A stretch of DNA of 64,000 nucleotides from Catenuloplanes niger (GCF_031458255.1 NZ_JAVDYC010000001.1:5279001-5343000), one strand, 5' to 3'. Positions 1 to 8,084 are shown, counted from the first letter of the stretch. Program-made: numbers and translations. Notes: a model not told the origin generated them from the letters alone.

Positions 1-654
1 GGCGGCGTGATCCAGGTGCTGGTCGAGGTCGGCACGGTCGGCCAGCTGGTCACCACGCGCTTCGGTCAGCTGGTCCTGGCGAAGACCGCGCTGCTCGGCG
101 TGGTGCTCGCGGTCGCCGGCGCGGCCCGGCTGCTGGTCCGGCGGCTGGTGACCGGAACCGCGACCGGCTGGACCGCGCGGCTGGTGCCGGGCGGGCCGCC
201 GGCGGTCTGGCTGCGGCGGTCGGTCGCGGTCGAGCTCGCGGTGACCGCGGTGGTGCTGGCCGCGAGCGCGGTGCTGGTGCAGACCACGCCGTCGCGGAAC
301 GTGGGCGAGGAGGCGCCGGTGGTGGTGCCGGAGACGTTCAGCCAGACGCTGACCAGCCCGATCTACACGTTGCAGTACGAGATCTACCCGGTGCAGCGGG
401 GCGAGTACAACACGCTGCACGGGTTCGTCTACACGCCGGAGGGCAAGCCGATCCCGATCGAGGAGTTCCGGGTGACGATCGCGCTGCCGTCCGCCGGGCT
501 GGAGCCGATCGACGCGCCGATGGCGATCCTGGACGAGAGCCACGGGCTGGGGCCGGTCAACTTCCCGCTGCCCGGCGAGTGGACCGTGAAGTTCACCATC
601 CGGATCTCGGAGATCGACCAGGCCACGGTGTCCGGCGTGGTTAACGTTCCGTAA
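1..654 (+). CDS. Copper resistance CopD-like membrane protein, 3' end only
   Basis: The frame is open from base 1, so the gene begins before the window and only its last 217 codons are here. What is seen is the end of a hydrophobic membrane domain (helices near 'LVLAKTALLGVVLAVAGAA' and 'AVELAVTAVVLAASAVLV'), then a soluble tail of about 115 residues with beta-strand character ending in 'VSGVVNVP'. CopC/CopD or YcnJ-type proteins have a CopD membrane domain followed by such a periplasmic-type domain, and are linked to copper uptake or tolerance. Family assignment rests on this architecture; without the N-terminus a CopC domain cannot be confirmed. Confidence 0.6.
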   Translation, partial: GGVIQVLVEVGTVGQLVTTRFGQLVLAKTALLGVVLAVAGAARLLVRRLVTGTATGWTARLVPGGPPAVWLRRSVAVELAVTAVVLAASAVLVQTTPSRNVGEEAPVVVPETFSQTLTSPIYTLQYEIYPVQRGEYNTLHGFVYTPEGKPIPIEEFRVTIALPSAGLEPIDAPMAILDESHGLGPVNFPLPGEWTVKFTIRISEIDQATVSGVVNVP

Positions 655-738
655 TTCTCCGATACTGGCACCTTCTTCGTTTTTCGTCTGAAAAATGAGC
701 CCGTAGGGTATTTGTCTCTTCGGGAAGGGGCGGCGTTC

Positions 739-2640
739 ATGACCACCCTCGAAGCCCCGGCCGCCGTGATCGACGACGACATCGACCTCGCCCGGCCGCT
801 GCGCGTCTTCCGGTCCCGCCCGGCGCTGGGCGTACCGTTCTGGCGCTGGGAGTGCCGGGCCTGCGGTGACTCCGGCGGTGGCGGCAGCCATCCGGACGCG
901 GTCGGCCGCGCACTCACCCACTGCGTCGAACATCCGAGCCATCCGTCCTCGCTGGTCCCGCCGGTCAACTGCCGGCAGGAGAACCCGCGGGCGCCGCTGC
1001 GCACGATCTACGAATGGCTGGTCGCCCGCAGCGCGCTGGAATCACCGGACGCGGACCAATTTCCGCTGCTGGTCGACGAGCCGGTCGACGACCCGGCCGG
1101 CGATCCGGTCGGTGATTCGGTCGGCGGGCCTCTCGGCGGGCCGGCGGCACCCGGTGGCGCGGGCGGAGCCGGATCGGACGGCGAACCGGACGACGAACTG
1201 GCGTCGCTCGGCCCCGTGGACGTCGAGTGGATCTCGGCCGGCGACCCGGTCCCCGCGGCGGACCTGGCGGCCCTGGCCTGGCTGACCGGCGACCACGCGC
1301 TCACCGGCGGCGACCTGGCGCGGACCGACGGCGATCTCGCGTCGGCCAACGGCGTACCGGCGCCGATCCGCGGTGATCTCGCGTCGGCCAACGGCGCTCC
1401 GGCGCCGATCCGCGGTGATCTCGCGTCGGCCGGTGGCGGTCCGGCCTCGGTTCGCGGTGAGCTTGCGCCATCCGGCGGCGATTCGGCCTCGGTTCGCGGT
1501 GATCTCGCGTCGGCTGGCGGGGATCCGGCGCCGGTTCGCGGTGATCTCGCGTCGGGCACCGACGATCACGTGCTGAGCGACGTCGATCTCGTGCCGCGCG
1601 CCGGCCTCTCGACGCTGCCCCGCGGTGATCTCGCCGGCGGTGGTCGTGCGCCGGCCGTCGCCGAGCCGGCTGGCGAGGAGCACGAATCCTCCGCCGACGA
1701 GCCTGCCGAGTCCGGGCGATTCAGCGGTGCGCTGGTGCAGCGGCGACTGGCCGACGGATGGGCGCGGGCACTGCCCGCGGGCTGGCCGCCGCCCGACCTC
1801 GCCGACGCCGGAACGACGGCGGCTGCACCGGCGGACACCGGTACGGCCGTGACGGGGACGGCGGAAGCGGGGTCGGCCGGAGCCGGTGCAACCGAGACCG
1901 AGGCGACAGCTGCGTTGTGCGAGACGCAAGCGGTGGCCGCGTTCGGCGAGGCGGCGTCAGCTGCGTCGGGCGTGATCGAGACGGCAGCCGCATCGCGCGG
2001 GACCGCGGCGGCCGCTGGGATCGCCGAGGCCGGATCACCGGCGGCCGAAGGCGACGTGCGCTCTGATCCCGGTCCCGGCGGATCGGGTGATGACGGCGCA
2101 TCGGACGGCGACGGCGAGGCTCCCGACGCCGGTGCCGCCGCCCCCGGGTTCCGTGCCGGCGACACGCTGTCCGCCAGCCGGCGGCTTCCGCCGACGGACG
2201 GTATCGACGGCGACACCGGGCCGCTCGAAGCGATCGAAGCCGGATCGGCGGGCGACCGAGTCGCGCCGCACGAACCGGTCAGCGGTCCCATGATGCCGAA
2301 CCGCGGATTTCCGCTTCCAACCGCCGGTCTCCTGCCGACCGCTGGTCTGTCGACCGTGGCGCCGGACGGCGACGCGGCCGCGGGCACCGGGTGGGACGCA
2401 GGCCCCGCTGACCGGCTGGCCGGCGAACCGGCCGCGGGCACTGACCGGACCACGGTTCCCGCTGACCGGCCGGCCGGCGAGGCGTCCGCGGGCACCGGGT
2501 GGGACGTAGGTTTCGCTGACCGGCTGGCCGGCGGCGCGGCTGCGGGCGTCGGCCGGGACGCGGGCCCCGGTGACCGGCTGGCCGGTGACGCGGTCGTGCA
2601 ACGTGAGTTGCCGGGTCTCGGCGGTCACGTGACCGGCTGA
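739..2640 (+). CDS. Hypothetical protein, low-complexity Ala/Gly/Asp-rich tail
   Basis: I do not recognise this 633-residue protein. The ATG at 739 is preceded by GGAAGGGG at 722-729 and is preferred over an upstream in-frame start at 712. The first ~115 residues look globular: 'FWRWECRACGDSG' plus 'THCVEHPSHP' give Cys and His that could bind a metal. The remaining ~500 residues are low complexity with two repeat blocks, one of 14-residue units (GDLASAxGxPAPxR) and one near the C-terminus of ~20-residue units around 'GTGWDxGxADRLAG'. No signal peptide or membrane segment is evident. Third codon positions are almost all G or C, which supports this frame over the long shadow frames on both strands. 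Confidence 0.6.
   Translation: MTTLEAPAAVIDDDIDLARPLRVFRSRPALGVPFWRWECRACGDSGGGGSHPDAVGRALTHCVEHPSHPSSLVPPVNCRQENPRAPLRTIYEWLVARSALESPDADQFPLLVDEPVDDPAGDPVGDSVGGPLGGPAAPGGAGGAGSDGEPDDELASLGPVDVEWISAGDPVPAADLAALAWLTGDHALTGGDLARTDGDLASANGVPAPIRGDLASANGAPAPIRGDLASAGGGPASVRGELAPSGGDSASVRGDLASAGGDPAPVRGDLASGTDDHVLSDVDLVPRAGLSTLPRGDLAGGGRAPAVAEPAGEEHESSADEPAESGRFSGALVQRRLADGWARALPAGWPPPDLADAGTTAAAPADTGTAVTGTAEAGSAGAGATETEATAALCETQAVAAFGEAASAASGVIETAAASRGTAAAAGIAEAGSPAAEGDVRSDPGPGGSGDDGASDGDGEAPDAGAAAPGFRAGDTLSASRRLPPTDGIDGDTGPLEAIEAGSAGDRVAPHEPVSGPMMPNRGFPLPTAGLLPTAGLSTVAPDGDAAAGTGWDAGPADRLAGEPAAGTDRTTVPADRPAGEASAGTGWDVGFADRLAGGAAAGVGRDAGPGDRLAGDAVVQRELPGLGGHVTG
1330..1554 (+). repeat. 42-bp coding tandem repeat
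   Basis: Five-plus copies of a 42-bp unit (starts near 1330, 1372, 1414, 1456, 1498, 1540) encode 14-residue units inside the hypothetical protein. Copies 1 and 2 are nearly identical and later ones diverge. The unit is a multiple of three, so copy-number changes keep the frame. Confidence 0.85.
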
Positions 2641-2657
2641 TCGTCGGGCCCGGACAG

Positions 2658-2690
2658 CGGCCCCCGCACCGAACTCCGGTGCGGGGGCCG
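2658..2690 (+). terminator. Strong hairpin terminator
   Basis: A perfect 13-bp GC-rich stem (2658-2670 with 2678-2690) closes a 7-nt loop 18 bp after the stop of the hypothetical gene. There is no clear U-tract, which is common in high-GC actinobacteria. Confidence 0.8.
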
Positions 2691-2766
2691 CCGTCCGTGG
2701 TCACCGGTGGGCCGGCTGCTCCGCGCGTGGCATGCGCGCCGTCGCATCGGCCGGCTGGAGTCGTCG

Positions 2767-2874
2767 ATGCGCGCCGAAATCTCCACCCGGCACCTCATCC
2801 TGGCCACCACGGCCGTCGCCGCCCTCGTCCTCCGCCCCACCATCGCCCCTGCTCCAGAGCCCGCACCCGCGTGA
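2767..2874 (+). CDS. Possible 35-residue peptide
   Basis: An ATG with GGAG seven bases upstream (2757-2760) opens 35 codons with a short basic start, a hydrophobic stretch 'LILATTAVAALVL' and a Pro/Ala-rich end. It could be a tiny membrane peptide or chance. I know of no homologue. Confidence 0.25.
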   Translation: MRAEISTRHLILATTAVAALVLRPTIAPAPEPAPA

Positions 2875-2930
2875 TCCCACGGCACCCCGCCCCCAGTTGG
2901 CCCGGCGGAGCGAGGACCCCGATCAACGAA

Positions 2931-2960
2931 TTCGCAGTTTCCGCCGATCCACGCTAGGGT
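2931..2960 (+). promoter_or_regulatory. Probable promoter of the first initiator tRNA gene
   Basis: TTCGCA at 2931-2936 and TAGGGT at 2955-2960 are 18 bp apart, and the tRNA begins 11 bp after the -10 element. The -10 lies inside the inverted repeat shared with the second tRNA gene; the -35 lies outside it. Confidence 0.5.
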
Positions 2961-3253
2961 TAACGAGCCGACGCGGGGTGGAGCAGCTCGGTAGCTCGCT
3001 GGGCTCATAACCCAGAGGTCGTCAGTTCAAATCTGGCCCCCGCTACGAGGGTCGAGGGCGTCATGTTCGCGGAAAGCGCGAACGTGGCGCCCTCTTCGCA
3101 TTCTGCTCCGGGGCCGAGCCCCGGAGGCCCCGCGTGCCGGGGGCGTGCTGCGTGGCCGGCTGCCGGATATCTGCTGGCGTGGCTGCCGGGGCGAGCCCTG
3201 GGCCCGCGTGCCGGGGGCGTGCTGCGTGGCTGGTTGCCGGATGTCCGGTGGCG
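2953..3253. repeat. Left arm of ~300-bp inverted repeat carrying an initiator tRNA
   Basis: This segment matches the reverse complement of 4316-4617 with only a few mismatches and a short indel. The arm includes the -10 box, the whole tRNA, its 3' flank and the first units of a 74-bp tandem repeat. Identity stops abruptly at 2953/4617 on the outer side and fades within the 74-bp repeats on the inner side. No transposase or target-site duplication is visible. Confidence 0.9.
2972..3045 (+). tRNA. Initiator tRNA-fMet (CAU)
   Basis: A 74-nt cloverleaf without encoded CCA. Initiator hallmarks: an unpaired first acceptor position (C1 opposite T72), and three G:C pairs next to the anticodon loop (CTGGG / CCCAG around CTCATAA). 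The T-arm is GTCAG-TTCAAAT-CTGGC. The following bases are CGA, so CCA must be added enzymatically. An identical copy lies at 4525-4598 on the other strand. Confidence 0.95.
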
Positions 3254-3540
3254 TGGCTGCCGGGGCGAGCCCTGGGCCCGCGTGCCGGGGGCGTGCTGCG
3301 TGGCTGGTTGCCGGATGTCCGGTGGCGTGGCTGCCGGGGCGAGCCCTGGGCCCGCGTGCCGGGGGGCGTGCTGCGTGGCCGGCTGCCGGATGTCCGGTGG
3401 CGTGGGCTGCGGGGAAGCCTTGGTGGGCTCCGCGTGCCGAGGGTGGCTGCGTGGCGGGCTGCCGGATGTCTGGTGGCGTGGGTTGTCGGGGCCGAGCCCT
3501 GGGTGCCGCGCGTGTCGTGGGTGGCTGCCGGGTGGCTGGT
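3131..3540. repeat. 74-bp tandem repeat spacer, non-coding
   Basis: Units starting near 3131, 3205, 3279 and 3353 are spaced exactly 74 bp apart; later units (from ~3431) drift. Because 74 is not a multiple of three, each unit shifts frame, and the open frames here are compositional artefacts. The stretch 3046-3572 holds no supported gene; it is tRNA flank plus this array. Confidence 0.85.
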
Positions 3541-3572
3541 GGCGGAAGTGTGGGGACTGGGGGAGTGGGTTG

Positions 3573-4208
3573 ATGATTTTGTTGTCGGATCCGGTGGTGG
3601 CGGCGGTTGTGCTGGGGGAGAACGGCGAGGAGCTGGTTGACGCGCGGGAGGTGCTGCGGGTCGACGAGCGGGCCGCGGAGGAGAGCGGACGGTTCGCGCT
3701 GCTGCGCCGTGGGGTGATCGAGCGACTGCTGAAGGCCCAGGCGGAGCTTCCGGACGGGTTGCGGCTGCTGGTCATCGAGGGATACCGGCCGTACGACGCG
3801 CAGCTGGCGATCTTCAACGGCTACCGCGACCAGTTGCGGAGCCGCTACCCCCACTGGCCGGACGAACGCGTGCACGTCGAGACGACCAAGTTCGTCTCGC
3901 CGGTGGAGGTGGCCCCGCACAGCACCGGCGGCGCCGTCGACCTGACGCTCTGCGACGCCGACGGCAACGAACTCGACATGGGCACCGCCGTCGACGCCAC
4001 CCCCGACGACAGCGACAACGCCTGCTTCACCGCCGCCCCGAACATCTCCGCCGAGGCCGCCGCGAACCGACGCCTCCTGTCCGACGCCCTCACCTCAGCC
4101 GGCCTGATCAACTACCCCACCGAGTGGTGGCACTGGTCCTACGGCGAACGCTACTGGTCCCTCCTGACCAGTTCCCCCACCACCCTCTACTCCCCCCTCC
4201 GCCTCTAA
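3573..4208 (+). CDS. D-Ala-D-Ala dipeptidase (VanX/DdpX type, peptidase M15D)
   Basis: This 211-residue zinc peptidase should hydrolyse D-alanyl-D-alanine, either recycling peptidoglycan dipeptide or contributing to glycopeptide tolerance. The zinc site is complete: His116 and Asp123 in 'HSTGGAVD', then Glu184 and His187 in 'EWWHW'; Arg72 in 'GYRPYD' matches the conserved VanX arginine. This numbering is nearly that of VanX. There is no signal peptide, so it is probably cytoplasmic. The ATG at 3573 follows a purine-rich GGGGGAG and marks where family-like sequence starts; the frame runs open further upstream only because of the 74-bp repeats. No vanH, vanA, vanR or vanS neighbour is present, so a dedicated resistance cluster is not supported. 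Confidence 0.85.
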   Translation: MILLSDPVVAAVVLGENGEELVDAREVLRVDERAAEESGRFALLRRGVIERLLKAQAELPDGLRLLVIEGYRPYDAQLAIFNGYRDQLRSRYPHWPDERVHVETTKFVSPVEVAPHSTGGAVDLTLCDADGNELDMGTAVDATPDDSDNACFTAAPNISAEAAANRRLLSDALTSAGLINYPTEWWHWSYGERYWSLLTSSPTTLYSPLRL

Positions 4209-4315
4209 CCCAGCCCCCCAGGACCGCAACACGCGGTTTCGCCAGCCGCCCCGCCACCCGGCCACGCAGCCACCCCCGACACGCGGAGTCACACCAGGAC
4301 TCGCCCCGGCGGCCC

Positions 4316-4617
4316 CGCCACCGGACATCCGGCAGCCGGCCACGCAGCACGCCCCCGGCACGCGGGCCCAGGGCTCGCCCCGGCCAGCCACGCCAGCAGA
4401 TATCCGGCAGCCGGCCACGCAGCGCGCCCCCGGCACGCGGGGCCTCCGGGGCTCGGCCCCGGAGCAGAATGCGAAGAGGGCGCCACGTTCGCGCTTTCCG
4501 CGAACATGACGCCCTCGACCCTCGTAGCGGGGGCCAGATTTGAACTGACGACCTCTGGGTTATGAGCCCAGCGAGCTACCGAGCTGCTCCACCCCGCGTC
4601 GGCTCGTTAACCCTAGC
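4316..4617. repeat. Right arm of ~300-bp inverted repeat; fills the dipeptidase-tRNA spacer
   Basis: Reverse-complement partner of 2953-3253. It holds about one and a half 74-bp units and then the second initiator tRNA gene on the minus strand. The spacer 4209-4524 contains no gene. Confidence 0.9.
4525..4598 (-). tRNA. Initiator tRNA-fMet (CAU), second copy
   Basis: Identical over all 74 nt to the tRNA at 2972-3045 but on the opposite strand, so the two genes point at each other across the dipeptidase gene. It has the same initiator features and also lacks an encoded CCA. Confidence 0.95.
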
Positions 4618-4639
4618 CCGGGGATGTGCGGATGTGCAA
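4610..4639 (-). promoter_or_regulatory. Probable promoter of the second initiator tRNA gene
   Basis: On the minus strand TTGCAC (4639-4634) lies 18 bp before TAGGGT (4615-4610). The -10 is within the inverted repeat and the -35 is a different sequence outside it, so each tRNA copy has an independent -35 with the same 18-bp spacing. Confidence 0.5.
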
Positions 4640-4803
4640 AACGATTGCGGCCCGATTGTGTTTTGGCTGGTGGTGAGGCGTGGCCGCGGGTGTGCTGGGC
4701 AGGGCGAATAATGGTCGGTGTTCGCTGTGCGGGGAATCGCTTGGTTCGGGGGCCGCGGCGGCGGAGTGTTGACCGAGACGTTTATCCGAGGGGTGGTTTG
4801 CGC

Positions 4804-5409
4804 ATGGACAGGGACGAGCTCGTGATGCGTGCGGGCGGCGGCAGCTTCGATGACGAGGTGTTCCAGCGGCTGCTCCGTGAGCGGATCATCTTCCTGGGCA
4901 GCCAGGTGGACGATGCGGTGACGAACCGGATCACGGCGCAGATGCTGCTGTTGGCGTCGGAGGACAGTGAGAAGGACATCTCGCTGTACATCAACTCGCC
5001 GGGTGGTTCGATCAGCGCCGGCATGGCCGTCTACGACACGATGCAGTACATCAAGAACGATGTGGCCACGATCGCGATCGGCATGGCGGCCTCGATGGGC
5101 CAGTTCCTGCTGTGCGCGGGCACGCCGGGTAAGCGGTACGCGTTGCCGCACGCCCGGATCATGATGCACCAGCTGTCCGGCGGCATCGGCGGTACGGCGG
5201 CGGACATCGCGATCCAGGCGGAGAGCATGCTGCACATCAAGAAGGTCATGAACGAGCGGATCGCGTTCCACACCGGTCGCACGCCGGAGCAGATCGAGCG
5301 TGACTCGGACCGGGACCGCTGGTTCACCGCGGACGAGGCCAAGGAGTACGGCATCGTCGACCACGTGATCAGCCGGGCGAACGCCGGAGCGGGCGCGAAC
5401 CTGCTCTGA
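4804..5409 (+). CDS. clpP: ATP-dependent Clp protease proteolytic subunit
   Basis: ClpP forms the chamber of the ClpCP/ClpXP proteases and degrades regulatory and damaged proteins. The 201-residue product carries the full triad: Ser97 in 'GMAASMGQF', His122 in 'RIMMHQLSG', and Asp171 in 'DRDRWFTADEA', at E. coli-like positions. The start at 4804 fits the family length; a longer frame from 4624 has no family sequence. It stands alone: no second clpP follows, and the gene ahead of it is a tRNA on the other strand. Actinobacteria usually have several ClpP paralogues, and this may be a stand-alone one. The upstream region 4618-4803 was checked for a ClgR box and no convincing one was found. Confidence 0.95.
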   Translation: MDRDELVMRAGGGSFDDEVFQRLLRERIIFLGSQVDDAVTNRITAQMLLLASEDSEKDISLYINSPGGSISAGMAVYDTMQYIKNDVATIAIGMAASMGQFLLCAGTPGKRYALPHARIMMHQLSGGIGGTAADIAIQAESMLHIKKVMNERIAFHTGRTPEQIERDSDRDRWFTADEAKEYGIVDHVISRANAGAGANLL

Positions 5410-5418
5410 GGGCGACAG

Positions 5419-5447
5419 GGGTGGGGGTGGAACCGGCGCCCCCACCC
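5419..5447. terminator. Hairpin terminator after clpP
   Basis: A 9-bp stem of G/T-rich and C/A-rich arms (5419-5427 with 5439-5447) begins 10 bp past the clpP stop, followed by TTGG. The next gene on the minus strand ends near 5551, so this may serve clpP only. Confidence 0.65.
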
Positions 5448-5550
5448 TTGGTTCGCCGGTTCCACACCCACCACACGTGAGCCTTCTCCGCCGGGACCGG
5501 TGGAGAAGCCTCGTCGGACGGGTCGGTGGCAGCCGGCCCGCCGGGGAAAG

Positions 5551-6222
5551 TCAGTGCAGCGCGCGGCTGCGGTGCACGGCCGCGAGTGCGGCGTCCGCGT
5601 ACTCCCGTTCCTGTTGGAAGCCGAGGAGCAGCGCGCCGGGGAGCGGCACGGAGCCGACCTTGCGCTGGAAGTTGGGGCCGTTCATCAGCCCGCCCAGCGT
5701 CGCGATCTTGGTTTCGTTGAGGCCGAGCACGTCGGCGTGCTGGATCCGGAAGCCGGCGATCGCCCGCCGCAGGATGTTGGCGAGGAAGCCGCCGCCGACG
5801 TCGCCGCCGGAGAGCGCGAGCGTGGGCCGTCCGCCGGCCAGCGCGGCGCCGCAGACCAGCAGCACTTCCTGGGTGGAGTGCACGTAGAGGTGGTACGGCC
5901 ACTGGTAGAGCAGCTGGCCGACCATGGCCCGGCTGTCCCGGCGGCGGATCCACGCGCGGTGGCTCCATGCCCGGCCACGCTCGGCGCCGTCCTCGAGCTC
6001 CATCGGGCCGGCGAACGTGAGGCGCCGGTCGGTGACCATGACGGTCGTCGACGACGGCAGCGTCCACCGGACGGCGGAGCGGGTCATGGTCTCGCTGTAC
6101 AGGTGTTCCGCGACGCTCGCCCGACCGTGCCACAGCAGCTGTTCGCCCTCGTGGAGCCGGGGTCCCTCGGGCAGCCGCGCCCCTTCCGTCAGGCGGAAGT
6201 AGGAGGACGAGTGATCGGCCAT
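5551..6222 (-). CDS. Conserved hypothetical protein
   Basis: A 223-residue soluble protein of unknown function. Start ATG at 6222 has an excellent GGAGG eight bases upstream. The middle portion ('TTVMVTDRRLTFAG') resembles the beta-rich 'what is made is shown' pattern of PH-like or GRAM-like domains that act as membrane or peptide adaptors, but this is a weak impression. The rest is mixed alpha/beta without clear catalytic motifs, signal peptide or membrane helix. It lies directly downstream of a LuxR-type regulator on the same strand, with a hairpin between them, so it may be a separate unit. Function should be left open. Confidence 0.6.
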   Translation of the reverse strand: MADHSSSYFRLTEGARLPEGPRLHEGEQLLWHGRASVAEHLYSETMTRSAVRWTLPSSTTVMVTDRRLTFAGPMELEDGAERGRAWSHRAWIRRRDSRAMVGQLLYQWPYHLYVHSTQEVLLVCGAALAGGRPTLALSGGDVGGGFLANILRRAIAGFRIQHADVLGLNETKIATLGGLMNGPNFQRKVGSVPLPGALLLGFQQEREYADAALAAVHRSRALH

Positions 6223-6284
6223 GAAAGAAACCTCCTCAATGCCCCACTCTGGTGGTTGAAGGCTCCACAGTCATGACACCTGTG

Positions 6285-6300
6285 CGGGGGTCAACCCCCG
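6285..6300 (-). terminator. Hairpin just after the LuxR-type regulator
   Basis: CGGGGG and CCCCCG (6285-6290, 6295-6300) close a 4-nt loop immediately beyond the regulator's stop at 6302. It is short but well placed to end that transcript. Confidence 0.5.
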
Positions 6301-6301
6301 T

Positions 6302-6976
6302 TCAGTACCGATTGGACGCGTTTGACCGATATTCCTGGACATCGTCTGGTTTTATCAGACCGTCCTCGATTGCCCTAGCGAGCAACGCGGCCTTGGACGC
6401 GGCCGGGCGACCCGCCTTCGCGTACTTGATCCGGGCGCGGTCCACGTACTGCTTCACGGTGTGCTCGCTGATCTGCATGCGGCGGGCCACCGACGCCTTC
6501 GACATGGACTGGAACCAGAGCAGCAGCGCCTCGCGCTCCTTCTCGGACAGTGCGGGGCGCTCCGGCCGCCGGTCGCCGACCATGGCGCCGGCCAGCGAGG
6601 GCGCCACGTACGGCTGGTCCATCGCGGCGGCGAGCACGGTGGCGACGCAGTGCTCCTTGCCCTCGTTCTTCGCCAGGAACGCGACCGCGCCGGCCTCGAC
6701 CACGCGGAGCACCGTGTCCGGGTCGGTGTGCTCGGAGTAGACCACCACGCGCAGGCCGGCCTCGCACAGCTCGGAGACCCGGTCGATCACCATGCGGCCG
6801 TGCAGGCTGAGGTCGAGCAGCAGCACCTTCACGTCGCCGGCGGCGGACAGCACGTCGTCGATGGACGAACCGGTCGCGACCACACGCATCCGCGGATCGT
6901 CGGCGAGCCAGGAACGCACGCCCTCGAGCACCACCGGATGGTCGTCGACAATCGCCACCGTGACGGGCGTGTCCAC
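6302..6976 (-). CDS. NarL/LuxR-family response regulator (orphan)
   Basis: A 224-residue two-domain regulator. The receiver domain (about residues 5-120) has the acidic pair Asp11/Asp12 in 'IVDDHP' and the phospho-acceptor Asp55 in 'LLLDLSLHG'. A LuxR-type helix-turn-helix follows, around 'SVARRMQISEHTVKQYV'. The GTG at 6976 is chosen because GGAGG sits seven bases upstream; the frame upstream of it looks non-coding. No histidine kinase is adjacent, so it is an orphan here or is phosphorylated in trans. Its target is not indicated by the sequence; the hypothetical gene downstream is the nearest candidate. Confidence 0.85.
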   Translation of the reverse strand: MDTPVTVAIVDDHPVVLEGVRSWLADDPRMRVVATGSSIDDVLSAAGDVKVLLLDLSLHGRMVIDRVSELCEAGLRVVVYSEHTDPDTVLRVVEAGAVAFLAKNEGKEHCVATVLAAAMDQPYVAPSLAGAMVGDRRPERPALSEKEREALLLWFQSMSKASVARRMQISEHTVKQYVDRARIKYAKAGRPAASKAALLARAIEDGLIKPDDVQEYRSNASNRY

Positions 6977-7217
6977 AGCGGTTCCTCCTACCGGTCGCAG
7001 CCGTCGGCCGAGAAGCCCTCGAAGTCCGCAATGATTGAACTCTGAATCAATTGGCGGACGCAAGGTCTGTATTGGAAATGCCTACTTCCGACACATCGAA
7101 CATTGGCGACCGTCGCCGCGCCGGGCATTGGCCACCCGTCCGGGTTCATTAGCTGCCCATCCGGGGTTGTCGACCGCTGATCCGCCTTCGGAAGTGCCGC
7201 CAATATATCGAAAGACC

Positions 7218-8084
7218 TCAGATTTCGGGGCGCTCCGGCCGGAGCAGTTCCGGCGGCGGCGGGGAGGACTCCGCGTCCGCGTCGGTGACCACGCGGCCGC
7301 CGTCCGCGAAGCGGTCCAGTTCCGGGCCGGCCTCGACGCGGCTCGGGAACCAGTCGCCGGCCATCCGGCGGCGCAGCTCGGGCAGCGGCAGCGGGGTGCG
7401 GCCCGCGGCCACCACCAGGTTGCCGTACCGGCGGCCGCGCAGCACGGTCGCGTCCGCGATCAGGCACAGCTCGGGCAGCACCGCGCGCACGGTCGCCACC
7501 GCGTTGCGGCCGAACCGCAGCGGGGGACTGTCCGCCATGTTGAGGATGTAGCGGCCGTCCGGGCGCAGCACCCGGGCGACCTGGCCGACGAACTCCACCG
7601 AGGTCAGGTGCGCGGGCGTGCGGGCCTCGTCGAACACGTCGCCGATCACCACGTCGTACGCCGCGTCCGGGCTGCCGGTGACCACCTCGCGCGCGTCGCC
7701 CACGCGGACCCGGATCTTCGCGTCCTTGGGCAGCGGCAGCGTCTCGCGGATCAGCTCGACCAGCGCGCCGTCGATCTCCACCACCCGCTGGGTGGAGCCG
7801 GGCCGGGTCGCCGCCAGGTAGCGGGGGAGGCTCAGCGCGCCACCGCCCAGGTGCAGCACGCGGAGCGGGTCACCGGGGGGCGCGGTCAGATCGAGGACGG
7901 CCGCGATCCGGCGCATGTACTCGAACTCCAGCGCGGACGGATCGGCCAGGTCCACATGGGACTGCTGGGTGCCGTCCACCAGCAGCAGGAACGCGTTCTC
8001 CCGGTCCCGGTCCGGGACCACCTCGGCCACGCCGCCGCCGCGCACGATCCGGCGGACCGTGCCGTCCCGCTTCTCTCTGCCCAC
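7218..8084 (-). CDS. Spermidine-synthase-like SAM-binding protein
   Basis: A 288-residue protein with a Rossmann SAM or decarboxy-SAM binding fold: 'VLHLGGGALSLPRYL' is the glycine-rich motif I, 'RVVEIDGALVEL' carries the acidic ribose-binding residue, and 'DVVIGDVFDE' corresponds to the catalytic-Asp region of polyamine synthases. It lacks the N-terminal membrane half found in fused transporter/synthase proteins. Many actinobacterial members of this family have no proven aminopropyl transfer, so the substrate is uncertain and a methyltransferase role is possible. It is transcribed away from the DUF1800 gene across a 150-bp divergent spacer. Confidence 0.75.
   Translation of the reverse strand: MGREKRDGTVRRIVRGGGVAEVVPDRDRENAFLLLVDGTQQSHVDLADPSALEFEYMRRIAAVLDLTAPPGDPLRVLHLGGGALSLPRYLAATRPGSTQRVVEIDGALVELIRETLPLPKDAKIRVRVGDAREVVTGSPDAAYDVVIGDVFDEARTPAHLTSVEFVGQVARVLRPDGRYILNMADSPPLRFGRNAVATVRAVLPELCLIADATVLRGRRYGNLVVAAGRTPLPLPELRRRMAGDWFPSRVEAGPELDRFADGGRVVTDADAESSPPPPELLRPERPEI

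Noticed and set aside
3131-3540. 74-bp repeat as tRNA-derived, because the tRNA is also 74 nt
   Set aside because: The unit sequence has no similarity to the tRNA; equal length looks coincidental.
3046-3572. Open frames over the 74-bp repeats read as an N-terminal extension of the dipeptidase
   Set aside because: The repeat shifts frame at each unit, the family protein begins at 'MILLSDPVV', and a ribosome-binding site precedes ATG 3573.
3573-4208. Vancomycin resistance cluster
   Set aside because: Only a VanX-like gene is present; no vanH/vanA ligase or vanRS system lies nearby.
4690-4760. ClgR-type box upstream of clpP
   Set aside because: A GTTCGCT half-site is present near 4730 but the second half does not match at the expected spacing.
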